DNA of 64,000 nucleotides from Mycogone perniciosa (GCA_025331125.1 JAOALB010000013.1:124001-188000); one strand, 5' to 3'. Numbered from the stretch's first letter, positions 35,854 through 47,274 are shown. Notes: generated by a model from the sequence alone, not told the origin. Translations and numbers: made by a program.

Positions 35854-36624
35854 CTATTCACGAATCTCCACCGTGAAAGTCTGCGACTCTCTGGGTTGTT
35901 CGAACAATTCCCAAGTCCGCTCAGAAATGTAGATGGGATTCAGCTTCTCCTTCGATGAGTGAACCACGCCAGCAACAACGACGAGGCCAACATGGACACC
36001 ATCTGGCTTATATGTGAGTGCCATGGATTGCGCCAGGTTCATCTGAGCCGCCTTGGCCAGAGAGAGGGAAAACAGCGCTGGCTCAGGCTCACTTGGCAGG
36101 TGAGAGCTCGTAACGAAGAATGAAGGTTTAGCAGCTGGATCTGACTTGGCCAGCGCCAGGAGTTGGGGAATTGCCCATTTTGCGGTAGCATGAAGGCTGG
36201 TGGTGGTGATCTTCGGTTCCTCGTGTTAGTGATGTATCTACAAGAGCAGTAAAAAGGGCAAGAGGAAGAAGCCCACCTTGAACTCATAAAGAATGTCTTC
36301 TTCGTCGTATTCCAGCAGCTTGGATAGCCGAACTATAGCGGCATTGTAGAATACACACTCCGGAGGCCCGAGATCAGTCCCGATTTGAGCCAATGTTGCG
36401 GATAACTTGGTGAGATCGGTGATGTCGAGCGAGTAAGTCTTGACAGTGATCTTGCCTGGGACAGCTTGTTCGACTTGGGCTTTGTCTTTGGCCAATTGCT
36501 CTGTGTTTCTGGCGACTAAGGCAACTTTAGTGAAGCCCCTAGAGGCGAAGAGAGAGGCTACGTGGACGCCGATTCCTGGGCCGGAACCAATGACGACAAG
36601 GGAGTAGTTCTTTGAGGAAGACAT
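35854..36624 (-). CDS. Short-chain dehydrogenase/reductase-like protein, non-canonical active site
   Basis: Two exons (36624-36277 and 36210-35854; TTCAAG|GTGGGC ... CCGAAG|ATC) give 234 aa. The N terminus has a Rossmann beta-alpha-beta with a variant glycine motif (VVIGSGPGIGVHVASLF in place of TGxxxGIG), an ALVARN turn typical of NADP binding, and a VFYNAA element in the place of the NNAG motif. The usual catalytic YxxxK is not intact: the conserved Lys is in LSLAKAAQ, but the position four residues before it is Leu rather than Tyr. The protein may have lost dehydrogenase activity or use another residue. Function unknown. A TATATATATA box about 130 bp upstream (36751-36760) is a plausible promoter element. 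Confidence 0.82.
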
Positions 36625-38002
36625 GTTTGGTGATTACAAGGTTTTGTAAATTAGATGAGCGATTTGGAATGTTTGGTAGAGTGTTTGGTAGAATGCTTGA
36701 GATGATTAACTTGGGTAACACAGCACACACAGACTCTGGTTTCTTCACGATATATATATAGACGTTTACTCCGTACAATGCTTCAACACCTGAAGGGCGT
36801 ATAAGATTGATTTCTAATGACTCGGCTGAACAAGCGATTTATAATGAAACTGATGGGATGATTGCTAATGGACGTGATGTCAATTTTCATCATGAGGTCT
36901 TTAGTGGCAGTAGAGTTGCATCGACAATAGTAACAGAAACGCTATTTCCGCGGAGGACTGCCGCATAATCGCAACAATTCCGCACAAAATATTATGCTTT
37001 TTGACCCACTCGCCGCTATCACTATCATACAATGGAATATTCTGGCTCAGACTGGGGAAAATTGGGGCAAAAAGCCACAACGCTTTGTCTGGAACTGTTA
37101 AAGTCTACTCCGTACAGTGATGAATTGACAGCCCTATTGCTTCGTACTTAATATAATCACGACACTCGCGCTGGACACTTAGGCCGAGTAAGTATGTCCG
37201 TACCTCTAGCACCAGCTCACTCCGTATTCTGCATTTTATACGTTCTAATTGTCCGCCTCACGCAAGCAGTTCAAAGGCAGTATGGGATATTTGCTAATCT
37301 TAGAGTTAGTTGAACCCTGATGGAAATGTTGAGCTTTCCAAAATAAACCTCCGGGATGTGACTCGTTTTTTGATCGATTAGAGAAGAAATATTAAGAGAG
37401 AAGATACGAGAGGCAACGGGCATCAAACGCGTCATTTATTGATCGGCACAGCGAGGCATAACGAAAGGCAGGTTTGAAGGCTTCATCAATACGGCCAAAG
37501 TCTCAGCCCTAGGAACAAAAACGCCCAACGGACGATGTCATTCTCTATTATTGTTGACCATACAGCAGACAATGCGTTGATGGCGGGACAAAGAAGAGGT
37601 GCGGCGTTCCGAAAGAGGCTATTTGGCTGACAGCTTAAATCCTTGGGGGATTCTGTCTTCTCCACTCCACGGGAAGGATTCTAAAGACTTGACTTCATTG
37701 GACCCTTGTGAAGGCTGTGCAGATGTGCAGGTGCCACGACGCAGCCATCATGGACTTCACTCAAGAGTATGAAGACGTGTGAATTAAGGTTAGGAGATCC
37801 ACGAAATCAGTCACTCGGTCAGAATGGAAACTTCTATAAAAGACCACTGCATTCTCTTACCCAATAAATAAACTTCTCTTAGTCTACCTTTCTTCTATAT
37901 AAGAAAGAAGAAGGAGTATCACTATCGCCATCTTCAGTTCTCTACAGCAATCGTATTCTATTGGCATATCTTCCAACAAAGTCATAATACCGCACTTGAA
38001 TC
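36625..38002. other. Intergenic divergent region of 1.4 kb
   Basis: No gene recognised. It includes TACTCCGTA motifs near 36769 and 37110, a TATATATATA box near 36751 (SDR promoter side), and a 7-bp inverted repeat CTTTCTT-6 nt-AAGAAAG at 37888-37907 in the probable leader of the AAA+ gene. Confidence 0.55.
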
Positions 38003-40045
38003 ATGGATGACCCCCTCCAAGGCGTCAGCTTTGATAATGAGTGGGACTGTGAGGGCAACTCCTGCTGGGACCACTCCGTAATTAACAATGGAGAGTCTGA
38101 CAGTCGCCAAGAAGAAGTGGTTGACGATAACCTCACAGAGGAGGAAAAGCTTCGGCGGCAAGAACTCGAGAAAAGCCCCATGCAGGCCTCCCTCAAGCGC
38201 CTGGAGAAGCGCTGGACCAAGAGCCGCAAGAGTTATTTCACCGAGCCCAAGGAAGAAGAGCTGCCCGTGGAAAAGGTCAACTGGTACGACAAGTTCGTGC
38301 TCTGTGTGGTTGAGGAGTACAACAGCTCCAATGCCTACGTCCGAAGTACCTGGCTACAAGTCAACTCCCCTGCCCTGAGGGATATCTTGTGCAGAACCAT
38401 CGGATCTTTTCCAAACGTCACATTGCGGAAATCGTCCCTTGCCATCAACTTTCCTCCACGATGCCTGTACCACTACTTGCCAGAGCTCAAGGCTGAGTTG
38501 GTCAAGCTTGAAGCAGAAGATGCCAAGTCTGATGGGGCTAAGCATTTGCCAGTCCTGATCGATTTCATCAATGACCATTTCCAAGACACTATTGAGGAAG
38601 TCAACGATCTCCTCAAGGACGCTCTGATAACATATGAGCAACTATGGACCATTTTCAGGCCAGGCATACTCGTATACAGCACGGAGAGATCCCAGCCGCG
38701 CGTCTACAAGCTCCTGAAATACAATTACGTGTCGGCAATGGACGGCAATTACTTTGATCTCGAGGTCGAGTGTGTGGATTTCGACGGTAGCAAATTCGGA
38801 ACCAAAACTCTGAGCCTCAACATATGGGAATATGAGGGGTCTGCATCAATCATCGACCTTGCAGTGCTGCCTTTCAGCTTCCATACCGAGGAGGATGCCG
38901 TCCGTGAGCGCCTCATCAAACGTGGTCGGAAGTGGGAGGCTCACGCAGGACAACACTTCCGTCAGTATAAGGGCATTGGTCAGTCGGGATCCAAATTCAT
39001 GATTGACTCCAGGATCATGATTGATATGGCGACGTACAAGCGTATTGTTGGCTTGCATGGCTCCGTCATACCATTTGATGGGAAGAAAACAAAGCGAAGC
39101 AAGAATGGGGATGAGGTCAAGATGGCATCAAACGAATCTTTTGGATCGCTGACTGATGACCAATGTCTTTTGGCGACCCCAGCGGTCATGGGTTTCTCCA
39201 TGAACGAGAAAAAGTGGTTTGAGTTTCTCATCGATGATGTGTCGCCGATCAACTGGAACACCAAGTGCTTTGAACAGCTGGTTCTCCCAGACAGCCAGAA
39301 GGAGCTCGTCCAAGCCTTGGTCGCGGAGCATACGAAGCGTTCAGACTCGGATGCTTCCAGTTTTGAGGACATCGTCAAAGGCAAATCCCGTGGCCTGATC
39401 CTCGTGCTACATGGCCCACCGGGAGTGGGAAAGACCCTGACGGCCGAGTGTGTGGCCGAGTTCTGCAAACGACCGCTATACACAGTTTCGTCCGGTGATC
39501 TGGGCACCGAGTGCTCGGGTCTGGAAACCCGGCTGACTCAAATCCTCGACCTTGCTGACACCTGGAAAGTAGTTCTGCTAATAGATGAGGCCGATGTGTT
39601 CCTTGAGCGACGCTCGTTGCACGACATGCAACGTAACGGACTCGTCAGCATCTTCCTGCGTATGCTGGAATACTACGCGGGCATTCTGTTCATGACGACC
39701 AACCGCGTGCACACTTTCGACGACGCCTTCAAGTCGCGAATCCATGTGCCGCTGAAATACAGGGAGCTGCCTCCCGAGTCCCGCGAACGCATATGGCGTC
39801 ACTTTGTTGCCACCACAGGAGGTGGCACCAGTGAAGATGTTGGCGATGAGGGTTATGAGGTGCTGGCCCAGGCCCGGCTCAACGGACGTCAGATCAAGAA
39901 CGTGGTGAGAACAGCGAAGACGTTGGCTGCGTATAAGGGAAGAAAGTTGGATTTGGAGCAACTCAAACAAGTCATGGAGATCCAGATGGAGTTTGAGCGC
40001 GATCTAGACGCCATTGATAGAGACGGGGACGCTGTTGAAACCTGA
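38003..40045 (+). CDS. AAA+ ATPase of the fungal DUF7025 type
   Basis: A single exon of 680 aa. The acidic N terminus is followed by a long alpha/beta region (about residues 90-330; VNWYDKFVLCVVEEYNSSNAY ... LKYNYVSAMDGNYFDLEVECVDFDG) that resembles the DUF7025 module attached to fungal AAA ATPases. The C-terminal AAA+ core has Walker A GPPGVGKT (about 471-478), Walker B VVLLIDEAD (about 524-532), sensor-1 MTTNR and the helical lid with GRQIKNVVRTAKTLA. This large family is expanded in Aspergillus and relatives and mostly uncharacterised; AAA modules usually remodel proteins or complexes. No intron, signal peptide or membrane span is seen. The neighbours (SDR, Dbr1) suggest no pathway. Confidence 0.9.
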   Translation: MDDPLQGVSFDNEWDCEGNSCWDHSVINNGESDSRQEEVVDDNLTEEEKLRRQELEKSPMQASLKRLEKRWTKSRKSYFTEPKEEELPVEKVNWYDKFVLCVVEEYNSSNAYVRSTWLQVNSPALRDILCRTIGSFPNVTLRKSSLAINFPPRCLYHYLPELKAELVKLEAEDAKSDGAKHLPVLIDFINDHFQDTIEEVNDLLKDALITYEQLWTIFRPGILVYSTERSQPRVYKLLKYNYVSAMDGNYFDLEVECVDFDGSKFGTKTLSLNIWEYEGSASIIDLAVLPFSFHTEEDAVRERLIKRGRKWEAHAGQHFRQYKGIGQSGSKFMIDSRIMIDMATYKRIVGLHGSVIPFDGKKTKRSKNGDEVKMASNESFGSLTDDQCLLATPAVMGFSMNEKKWFEFLIDDVSPINWNTKCFEQLVLPDSQKELVQALVAEHTKRSDSDASSFEDIVKGKSRGLILVLHGPPGVGKTLTAECVAEFCKRPLYTVSSGDLGTECSGLETRLTQILDLADTWKVVLLIDEADVFLERRSLHDMQRNGLVSIFLRMLEYYAGILFMTTNRVHTFDDAFKSRIHVPLKYRELPPESRERIWRHFVATTGGGTSEDVGDEGYEVLAQARLNGRQIKNVVRTAKTLAAYKGRKLDLEQLKQVMEIQMEFERDLDAIDRDGDAVET

Positions 40046-40439
40046 GCAATGGTAGTTGGGACAGTTAGCAGTAGTAGGTAGATTAGCACCATTTGCTACC
40101 TCTTTAATACAGCTGTATTTCATTTGATCAAGGGTCGTTTCCAAACCTGGCAGTTGGTGAAGCGTACGAAGGACGTCCATGAGCTTGGGGCGCGCGGTGC
40201 CTGATGGTGAAGAAGTTGTGAGAATGAGAATCCCATGAAAGTTGAAGCAGCCGCCTAGAGGACACATTACTGGATTGTTTGGGTGGTTGCAGTGCCCTGT
40301 CGCCAGGCAGGCGGCGTGGCTTTCAGCGGTACAGGTCGCTGGAAATACAGAGGGCTACAGTGAGGTAGGTGTAGTGCTCCGGACGTCAGGTCGGGTTCAA
40401 TGCTCCATCACCTTTCATCCACCACGCCGATTTTTCAAG
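40046..40439. promoter_or_regulatory. 3' region of AAA+ gene and promoter region of dbr1
   Basis: 394 bp between two same-strand genes. No gene found and no assignable element beyond the expected leader before ATG 40440. Confidence 0.45.
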
Positions 40440-42271
40440 ATGGTGTCTGAAACCTTTGAGACTCAAGGCATCCGCGTCGCCGTTGAGGGCTGTGTAGGCA
40501 ATCCCAGTTTTTTCACTCTCATTGAGGCCACCGTGACCGACTAACCAATTTGCAGGGCCATGGCACACTCAACGCCATTTACGCAGCTGTCGAGAGCGCC
40601 TGCAAGCTTCGTGACTGGGATGGCGTCGATCTCCTCATCATTGGCGGTGACTTTCAGGTAAATCCAGCCCGTCTCTGATGCATTCTATCTTTGTTACCTA
40701 TGTAAGCTCAGGATGCTAAAGCTGAATAGGCCGTACGCAATGCTGCCGATCTGACGGTCATGGCCTGTCCCGTCAAGTATCGCGAACTGGGCGACTTTCA
40801 TGAATACTACTCCGGAGCACGCACTGCCCCTTACCTTACCATATTTATTGCCGGAAACCACGAAGCCAGCTCGCATCTCTGGGAGCTTTACTACGGCGGT
40901 TGGGCTGCTCCCAACATTTATTACCTCGGCGCTGCTAATGTACTGCGCCTGGGACCGATCCGGATTGCTGGCATGTCTGGCATTTGGAAGGGCCATGACT
41001 ACCGCAAGTCGCACCATGAGCGGTTGCCTTTTAGCGATAGCGACACCAGGAGCTTTTATCACGTACGGGAGATTGACGTTCGCAAGCTTTTGTTGGTTCA
41101 GACGCAGGTGGACGTTGGACTAAGCCATGACTGGCCACGCGCCATTGAACGACATGGGAATCATGAGCAGTTGTTCAGGAGAAAACGAGACTTCAGACAA
41201 GAGTCAATTGATGGAACTCTAGGCAGCGCGGCTGCGGAGTACGTCATGGATCGTTTACGGCCTCCGTACTGGTTCTCTGCACATATGCATATCAAATTTC
41301 CGGCACTCAAGACTTACAACGACCCAAGTCCAGATGGGACAGCACCAGCGGATCAACCCCAAGAAACTGCCCCTGCTGCCAAGGAGAGCAATCCGGACGA
41401 AATTGACCTGGATATGGATGATGACGATGAGGGCGGCGACTCTGGTGATGTCAACAAAGCGACCCCTAATGAAGCGACAATCGAGGAGCCAAAGGAGGAG
41501 GGCAAGGGAGAGACCAGTGGAGTATCGGAAGAGCTGAGAGCGCAGCTTCCTGCATCTTTCGCCCGCCAAGAACCAAAAGTCAACCGCAAGTCAGGCCAGC
41601 CAGGCCAGCCGGTTCCTCCTAGCATTGCGAACAAGGAGGTAAGGTTCCTGGCCTTGGATAAATGTCTGCCCGGGCGACAATTCCTTCAATTGTGCGAGAT
41701 TCGGCCTTTCAAGAAAGAAGAGCTCTCCTCACATTTACCGAGCACCTCTGGCCCTCGATATCGACTTGAATATGATCCTGAGTGGCTAGCAATCACCCGT
41801 GTTTTCCACAAATCTCTCGTATTCGGTGACCGCGATGCCAAAGTCCCAGAAAACATGGGCGAGGAGCACTACCTACCGCTCATTGAGGTTGAGAGCGCGT
41901 GGGTGGAGGAGAATATTGTGCAAAAAGGGAAGCTCAATGTGCCCGAGAACTTTGAATTGACGGCACCGCCATATGTTCTGGGAACTCCAGAGATTATCGA
42001 AGACCAGCCGGAGGAGTATACAAACCCGCAAACCGTGGCATTCTGCGAGCTGCTGAATATTGAGAATCTCTGGGATGCTAGTGCAGAGGAGAGGCAGGAG
42101 AGGAGATCCCGAGGACCACCATCTGACTCTTTTAGAGGCGGCAGAGGCGGAGGCAGTAGAGGAAGAGGAGGTGGAAGAGGAGGTGGTAGGGGCGGTAGAG
42201 GTGGTCGCGGTGGCAGGGGAGGACATTTTGGAGGAAGAGGAAGAGGGAGGGGTCAGCGAGGTCAGTGGTGA
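40440..42271 (+). CDS. dbr1: RNA lariat debranching enzyme
   Basis: Three exons (40440-40493, 40556-40657, 40730-42271) give 565 aa. The metallophosphoesterase core is complete: VEGCGHGTLNAIY, LLIIGGDFQAVRNAADL, TIFIAGNHEAS, YYGGWAAPNIYYLG, RIAGMSGIWK, VGLSHDWPRAIE and WFSAHMHIKF, with the metal-binding Asp, Asn and His residues in these segments. Dbr1 cleaves the 2'-5' phosphodiester bond of excised intron lariats so that introns can be degraded and intronic RNAs released. The C-terminal Dbr1 domain follows (FLALDKCLPGRQFLQ), then an acidic/Pro linker and a strongly Arg-Gly-rich tail (RGG/GRG repeats) likely to bind RNA. The first intron cuts the active-site loop, so an unspliced model starting at 40760 loses it. 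Confidence 0.95.
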
Positions 42272-42644
42272 GCACGGATACTTAAGTGCTTGAACAACAT
42301 TTTCGTGCATTTATTAGCTATGACAACTAGTGATGAGCGGATGTTGTGCCGGACGAGGATAATGACACCCAAACCGACGTTACATAGTTATGCCTCTTTG
42401 ACTAAAGAAACTATGGAAGTGGTACGGATATGATATTTGTGGGACTAGTTTCACTTTACCTCAGCCTCTTACTGGTGGTTAATTTCTGGCGTTTTGGCCA
42501 CCACCCTCATTATTCGTCGATAATCGCTTTTCCCCAGAAATCTAGAAATCGTTGTCGGTCCGAGATAGAGTCGAAGTGGATATTGGATGCAATCCTTTAC
42601 GGGTAACACAATATTATTACATATGACATGGGTCTCACGAAAAG
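42272..42644. other. Intergenic region before invertase
   Basis: 3' region of dbr1 and the upstream region of the GH32 gene; AT-rich toward the right. No gene seen. Confidence 0.45.
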
Positions 42645-42652
42645 TATAAAAA
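42645..42652 (+). promoter_or_regulatory. Likely TATA box of the GH32 gene
   Basis: TATAAAAA about 74 bp before the ATG, in an AT-rich flank. Context fits a core promoter for a strongly regulated secreted enzyme. Not tested. Confidence 0.55.
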
Positions 42653-42725
42653 CCAGCTGGGACAAAATTAATGGCATCACGACGTGTAATAGTCCTTCAC
42701 TCTTCTAATACTTCCCTTCACAAAG

Positions 42726-44563
42726 ATGCAGGGTTCGACGGTATTGTTGGCTCTGACGGCTGACCTTGTGCAATCTGGTCTTGCAGCGGAGAATACAACC
42801 CTGACACCAAGTCCAACCTCATCTTCATCTTCATTGTTATCAGCTCCAGTACCAACATCTGTATCTGGAGTATATGTTGACCCCAATGTCCCAACAGGCA
42901 CACCAATCGTCGGCAACTATGGCGGCCGGTATCGTCCTCAGGTTCATTATTCGCCACCGCAGTACTTCATGAATGACCCAAATGGCATGTTTCGCGATGA
43001 CAATGGGACGTGGCATCTTTACTATCAGTATAATCCGATCGATAATGTTGCTGGATATCAACACTGGGGACATGCAACGTCGCAGGATTTGTATCACTGG
43101 ATTAACCAGCCCATTGCGTTGTTCCCACCTGAGAAGAACACACTCGTTTTCTCAGGAAGTGCTGTAACAGATCCGAACAACACGTCGGGGTTCTTTCCGA
43201 ATCAGAGGAATGGGGTGGTGGCGATTTATGTAAGTAAACTGTTTGTTATCTGGCATGAAGGGCCTGAGAAGCTGATGAATCGCAGACACTGGCGGAGTAT
43301 GCTGAGGATGGCAGCCCTGGTCCTCAAACACAAGCCATCGCTTACTCCCTAGACGGAGGCTATACTTTCATTCCATATACGCATAACCCCGTCATTCCAA
43401 GCAACTCATCCGAGTTCCGGGACCCCAAGGTCTTCTGGTTCCACGACCGCTGGGTCATGGCAGTAGCCTACTCGCAGGACCTCGCCATCGGCATCTTTAC
43501 GTCTCCGAATCTCAAGGACTGGACCCATACAAGCAACTTCACAGCCCATGGACTCTTAGGACTGCAATGGGAATGCCCCAACTTGGTCCGCATGCCATAC
43601 GTCGACAAGAGCGGAGACAGACACGAGCATATGTGGGCTATGGTTATCAGCATCAACCCTGGTGCGCCGCTGGGCGGGTCTATCACGCAGTACTACCCGG
43701 GATCGTTTAATGGAACGCATTTTGAACCAGTCGACTCAGTGGCGCGGATAGCAGACTTTGGAAAGGATAATTACGCGGGCCAGTTCTTCTACGGAGTCCC
43801 GGAAGATGAAGACCCTGTATTCATCGCTTGGGCGTCAAATTGGCAGTACACGCAAACTGTGCCTATGGCCGGAGAGGGATGGCGCAGTGTGATGAGTCTT
43901 CCTCGACGCATGCATCTCGTCCAGGCTGAGCGTGTTGGGTGGAAGTTGGTTTCCGAGCCTTATGACTTGGAGCCTGTCATGGGCGATGTGCTCCTGTCAA
44001 ACGACAGTCTGGGGAATGGCACCTTGACTGTGGACTTTTCAGATGTGACGTCCAACGCAGTCTTTTGGGAAGTCAATGTCACGGGGATCCCTGCGAGGGG
44101 AATACCCTCAACGGCCACCATGAATTTTACCTTCTCATGTCCCCAGACGGGAGAGTACGTGCGTGGTGGATATTACTTTGGCAGTGACTCCCCATTCTTC
44201 ATCGACCGAGGCGGTGCTAAGGGCTTTGACAATGTTTTCTTCACGGATAAGTTCTCTACGAATAGTCTACCGCATGGAGGCTCGTGGTCTATGAGTGGCG
44301 TTTTGGATAGGTCGATTCTCGAAGTGTTTGTTGATGGCGGCGTTGAGAGTGCGACGACGACGTTTTTCACAACGTTGCCTTTGACGCTTATGGTGTTTGG
44401 GACGTCGAATTTGCCGGAGGGGATGAAGGTCAGTGTGCGTGTGAATGCGTTGAAGAGTACATGGGCAGAGATGGAGAATCCGGAAGATGGCCTGGTGTAT
44501 GGGAATCAATCTGTGAAGGATACTGGTACGGAAAGGTTGGAGAATTTGTTGGGGGTGGTGTGA
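42726..44563 (+). CDS. Secreted glycoside hydrolase family 32 enzyme (invertase / fructosidase)
   Basis: Two exons (42726-43229 and 43286-44563; ATTTAT|GTAAGT ... CGCAG|ACACTG) encode 593 aa. A short hydrophobic N terminus suits a signal peptide (MQGSTVLLALTADLVQ) and is followed by a Ser/Thr/Pro spacer. The GH32 beta-propeller shows the nucleophile motif FMNDPNGMF (about residue 84), the RDP motif EFRDPKVFW (about 212), and the acid/base motif WECPNLV (about 263). The C-terminal beta-sandwich ends with VDRSILEVFVDGG-like sequence (LDRSILEVFVDGG). Many NxT/NxS sites predict glycosylation. The family hydrolyses sucrose or fructans outside the cell. Invertase versus inulinase cannot be decided without comparison. 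Confidence 0.93.
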
Positions 44564-44705
44564 ATTGTGCAGTGTTCATGTATATATAACGGAGCCTATG
44601 GAGTCTATGGAGTCCAAAATGATGGTTTATTATGTGCCTTTTTATGTCCGCTATGCCTGGACTATCTCTCATATTCCCTTCGACTTATTTAGAGATATCC
44701 ATGTC

Positions 44706-45311
44706 CTATTTAGGTCGCATTAAATAACACCAGTGATAAACGTCTGGATCCGTCGCCTTAAACTTCAGCGTGGGCACCTTGGCCATAACCTCAACATCAA
44801 ACGGTAGATCATCAACATCAAAGCGACACGAAGAGTAGCTCAGGGAAATCCAAACAGCACCCTCGGCGAGACACTTCTTAACACAACGCGCCATGCGCAG
44901 AACCTGTTCCTGGCCGCCACAGGACACAGCATCAGCCGTGCTCTTATCAACGACGAGGTCAAACCTGTCGGTATGGCGAACACCGCCGCCACTTAAGAGC
45001 TGGGTCGCATCAGCAACGACGTAGCGCATCTTGACGTCTCCAAAGGCTTGCTGCTCAAGCTGGCGGCCGCGCTCAGCAGCTAGGGGCTCGTAGTCGACAT
45101 TTGTCACGTCCAAGAAGCCGTGACGACGGAAATGGTTGTGGAGGTCGCTGGTTCCGGAGCCGAGGTGAAGAACGCGCGCTGCGGGGTCCAAGTTTGCGAG
45201 GTACGGCTGTAAGATGGTGATGAACTCCTCGGAGGATAGGAGCCATTCGAAGGAGGACTCGGAGGAGAAGCGGTCACGCCAGTAGCTTTGTTTTTCGAAA
45301 TCGACGGGCAT
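44706..45311 (-). CDS. Class I SAM-dependent methyltransferase, EEF1A-lysine methyltransferase / METTL13-N type
   Basis: An intronless frame. From Met 45311 it gives 201 aa; an in-frame upstream Met at 45377 would give 223 aa, but its extra residues look unconserved, whereas the inner start (MPVDFEKQSYWRDRFSSESS) matches the family opening SYW..RF ... FEWL. SAM motif I is VLHLGSGTSDL, then DVTNVDYEP and RYVVADATQLL with FDLVVDKSTADAV. The end FKATDPDVYHWCYLMRPK is typical of the EEF1AKMT4/METTL13 N-domain group, which methylates lysines of translation elongation factor 1A. The substrate is inferred from resemblance. The gene converges on the invertase. Confidence 0.82.
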   Translation of the reverse strand: MPVDFEKQSYWRDRFSSESSFEWLLSSEEFITILQPYLANLDPAARVLHLGSGTSDLHNHFRRHGFLDVTNVDYEPLAAERGRQLEQQAFGDVKMRYVVADATQLLSGGGVRHTDRFDLVVDKSTADAVSCGGQEQVLRMARCVKKCLAEGAVWISLSYSSCRFDVDDLPFDVEVMAKVPTLKFKATDPDVYHWCYLMRPK

Positions 45312-45377
45312 GACGCTTGATCGATTGGACTCCTTTGGGTTCTTGAATGAAGGTCTGGTAGATAAATGGATGGTCAA

Positions 45378-46382
45378 GTGAAGGAGTAAGAAGAGTGAAG
45401 AAACAATTTGTCTTGTGAGAGCCAGAACGACTGAGCCGGAGCGGACGTCAGTGGGGCTTTAGGGCGGCAAAGTTTTGATGGGTCGGGGATTGACGGAGTA
45501 ATGTCGGTATGCCGACCAAGACGGAGCCGGGCGGGGCCGTATCTTCTCCCTTGAGCTCCGTGGCGAGCATAAGTGCTCTGTATTACACAGTAGAATGTCC
45601 CCTTGCAAGTGATATACTAGACATAAAATGGCAATATTCTAGCATATTTGTTTTCTTCAACATGGTGAGTTGTGTTTATCACACAATGTTGGGAGTTTCT
45701 CTCATTGGCATGTGCGTGCTTCGAAGATCATCCAAGATCGGCAATCATGCAAGACCTACTTTATATTTTATGAAATATTATCTATGTACTATACGGGAAT
45801 ACGAAAGAGCGCCTCGTACAGCATCTCGGAATTACAAAATGTGTTGACCGGTAGATAATTCGGCGGGCCGGCACTTGACAACTGCAGCGCCCCGATAGTA
45901 TGGGGGGGGGGTTGGACAATAGGTGGCTGTGGCTGGGCGGACACTAGCCGGCCCCCTCTAAAAATAACAGCACAGGGACCTGAGTCGCCTACCAGAGACC
46001 TAGCAGGGGCCTAACAGGGCTAGTTTTGGGCGCCAACCCACGCGGGAACAACGGAACAATGTCACCAGCACTCCCAAAGGAGTTGAAGCACCGCCTCAGC
46101 CACGAATCGTTCGTGTTTCACCTCCCACCAGATCCTCTGGAGGGGCTGCCGCGTCAACGGTCAGGAATGTCTATTTCTTTTTCTCTTCTTTCATTCATCT
46201 CGTCATTCCTCGTCGTGAACTCAAGTTCTTCGTCTCTCCTTTCCTTCATTACAGATAGACCAAGACTACCTACCTAGACTCGACAGCTAGAGGATAGAAA
46301 ACTGGGGGGGCTTCTACACTCTATATCACCAACACCTTCAGCATCAACTTCATCTTCATCATCTTCAGCACCTCCTACGAGC
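45378..46382. other. Divergent intergenic region of 1 kb
   Basis: Upstream of the methyltransferase and the M50-like gene. It contains a G run at 45902-45911 and pyrimidine-rich tracts near 46170-46260. Frames at 45509-45847 and 46026-46277 lack domains and are probably leader or noise. Confidence 0.5.
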
Positions 46383-47274
46383 ATGGTGCCTTCGCCGCCG
46401 CTTCTCCGGACTGCTCTCAGCATCAGCAGTGCATTCCCCGAAGCCGACAATGTCCAATATCATGCCCTCACTCCACGAGACCTCCAAAATCCAACCCGCA
46501 CACAGGCCATCACCCTTGGAGTCATCGCTGCCTATGTCGTCGGAATCGCAATTCTCTGGAACGTCCCCTACCTGCGCATGGTTCTCTGGCCTTTCAAGGT
46601 ACTTGACCACCACAAGCAACACCTTGTCTTCCTAAAGATTCCTATACTGACCCTCCCAGATGCTCGTCATCGCCTTCCACGAGTTCGGCCACGCCATCAC
46701 CGCCGTCCTCACTGGCGGCCACGTCAAATCCATAAGTCTCGATCCCAACGAAGGCGGCGTCACACACCTCAGCGGCGGCATCAGCGCCATCACCCTTCCC
46801 GCCGGCTACCTCGGCTCCTCCCTCATCGGCGCCCTCCTCACCATGTGCGGCTTCAACATCAACGCCAGCAAGATCGCCAGCTTCGTCCTCGGCGTGTGCT
46901 TCCTGCTCACGCTGTGGTGGGGCAAACGTGACTGGCTGACCGTCATGACCGTCCTGCTGGCTGTGGGTCTGTTGGTCGGGTGCTGGTTCATCGTGCATGC
47001 CGAGGCGCTGCGGTTTGTGGTGTTGTTTATTGGTGTTATGAGTTCGCTGTATAGCGTGTGGGATATCTGCGATGATTTGATTCTGAGAAAGGTCAATGAG
47101 TCGGATGCCAGTGTCTTTGCCAAGAGATATGGTGGCTCGTCGAGGTGTTGGGGTCTTATCTGGTCCATTATTTCCGTGTGCATCATGGCTGTGGGTATTG
47201 TCGTTGGTTTGGCGGCGCTTTCTCAGTCGTTTGAACAGCAACGGGAAGACGCCCAGCACTTTATCCCCACTTGA
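46383..47274 (+). CDS. Peptidase M50B-like integral membrane protein
   Basis: Two exons (46383-46598 and 46660-47274; TTCAAG|GTACTT ... TCCCAG|ATG) give 276 aa. A membrane span precedes the intron (VIAAYVVGIAILW). Exon 2 begins MLVIAFHEFGHAITAVLTGG, with the zinc-binding HExxH (HEFGH), followed by several hydrophobic segments, including YLGSSLIGALLTMCGF, SFVLGVCFLLTLWW, a VMTVLLAVGLLVG/ALRFVVLFIGVMSSL stretch, and near the C terminus IWSIISVCIMAVGIVVGL. SVWDICDDLILRKVNESDA supplies the typical Asp-containing membrane motif. This family resembles site-2-protease-type intramembrane metalloproteases, but fungal M50B-like proteins are uncharacterised and may not cleave substrates. Located in an endomembrane or plasma membrane (inference). 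Confidence 0.88.
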
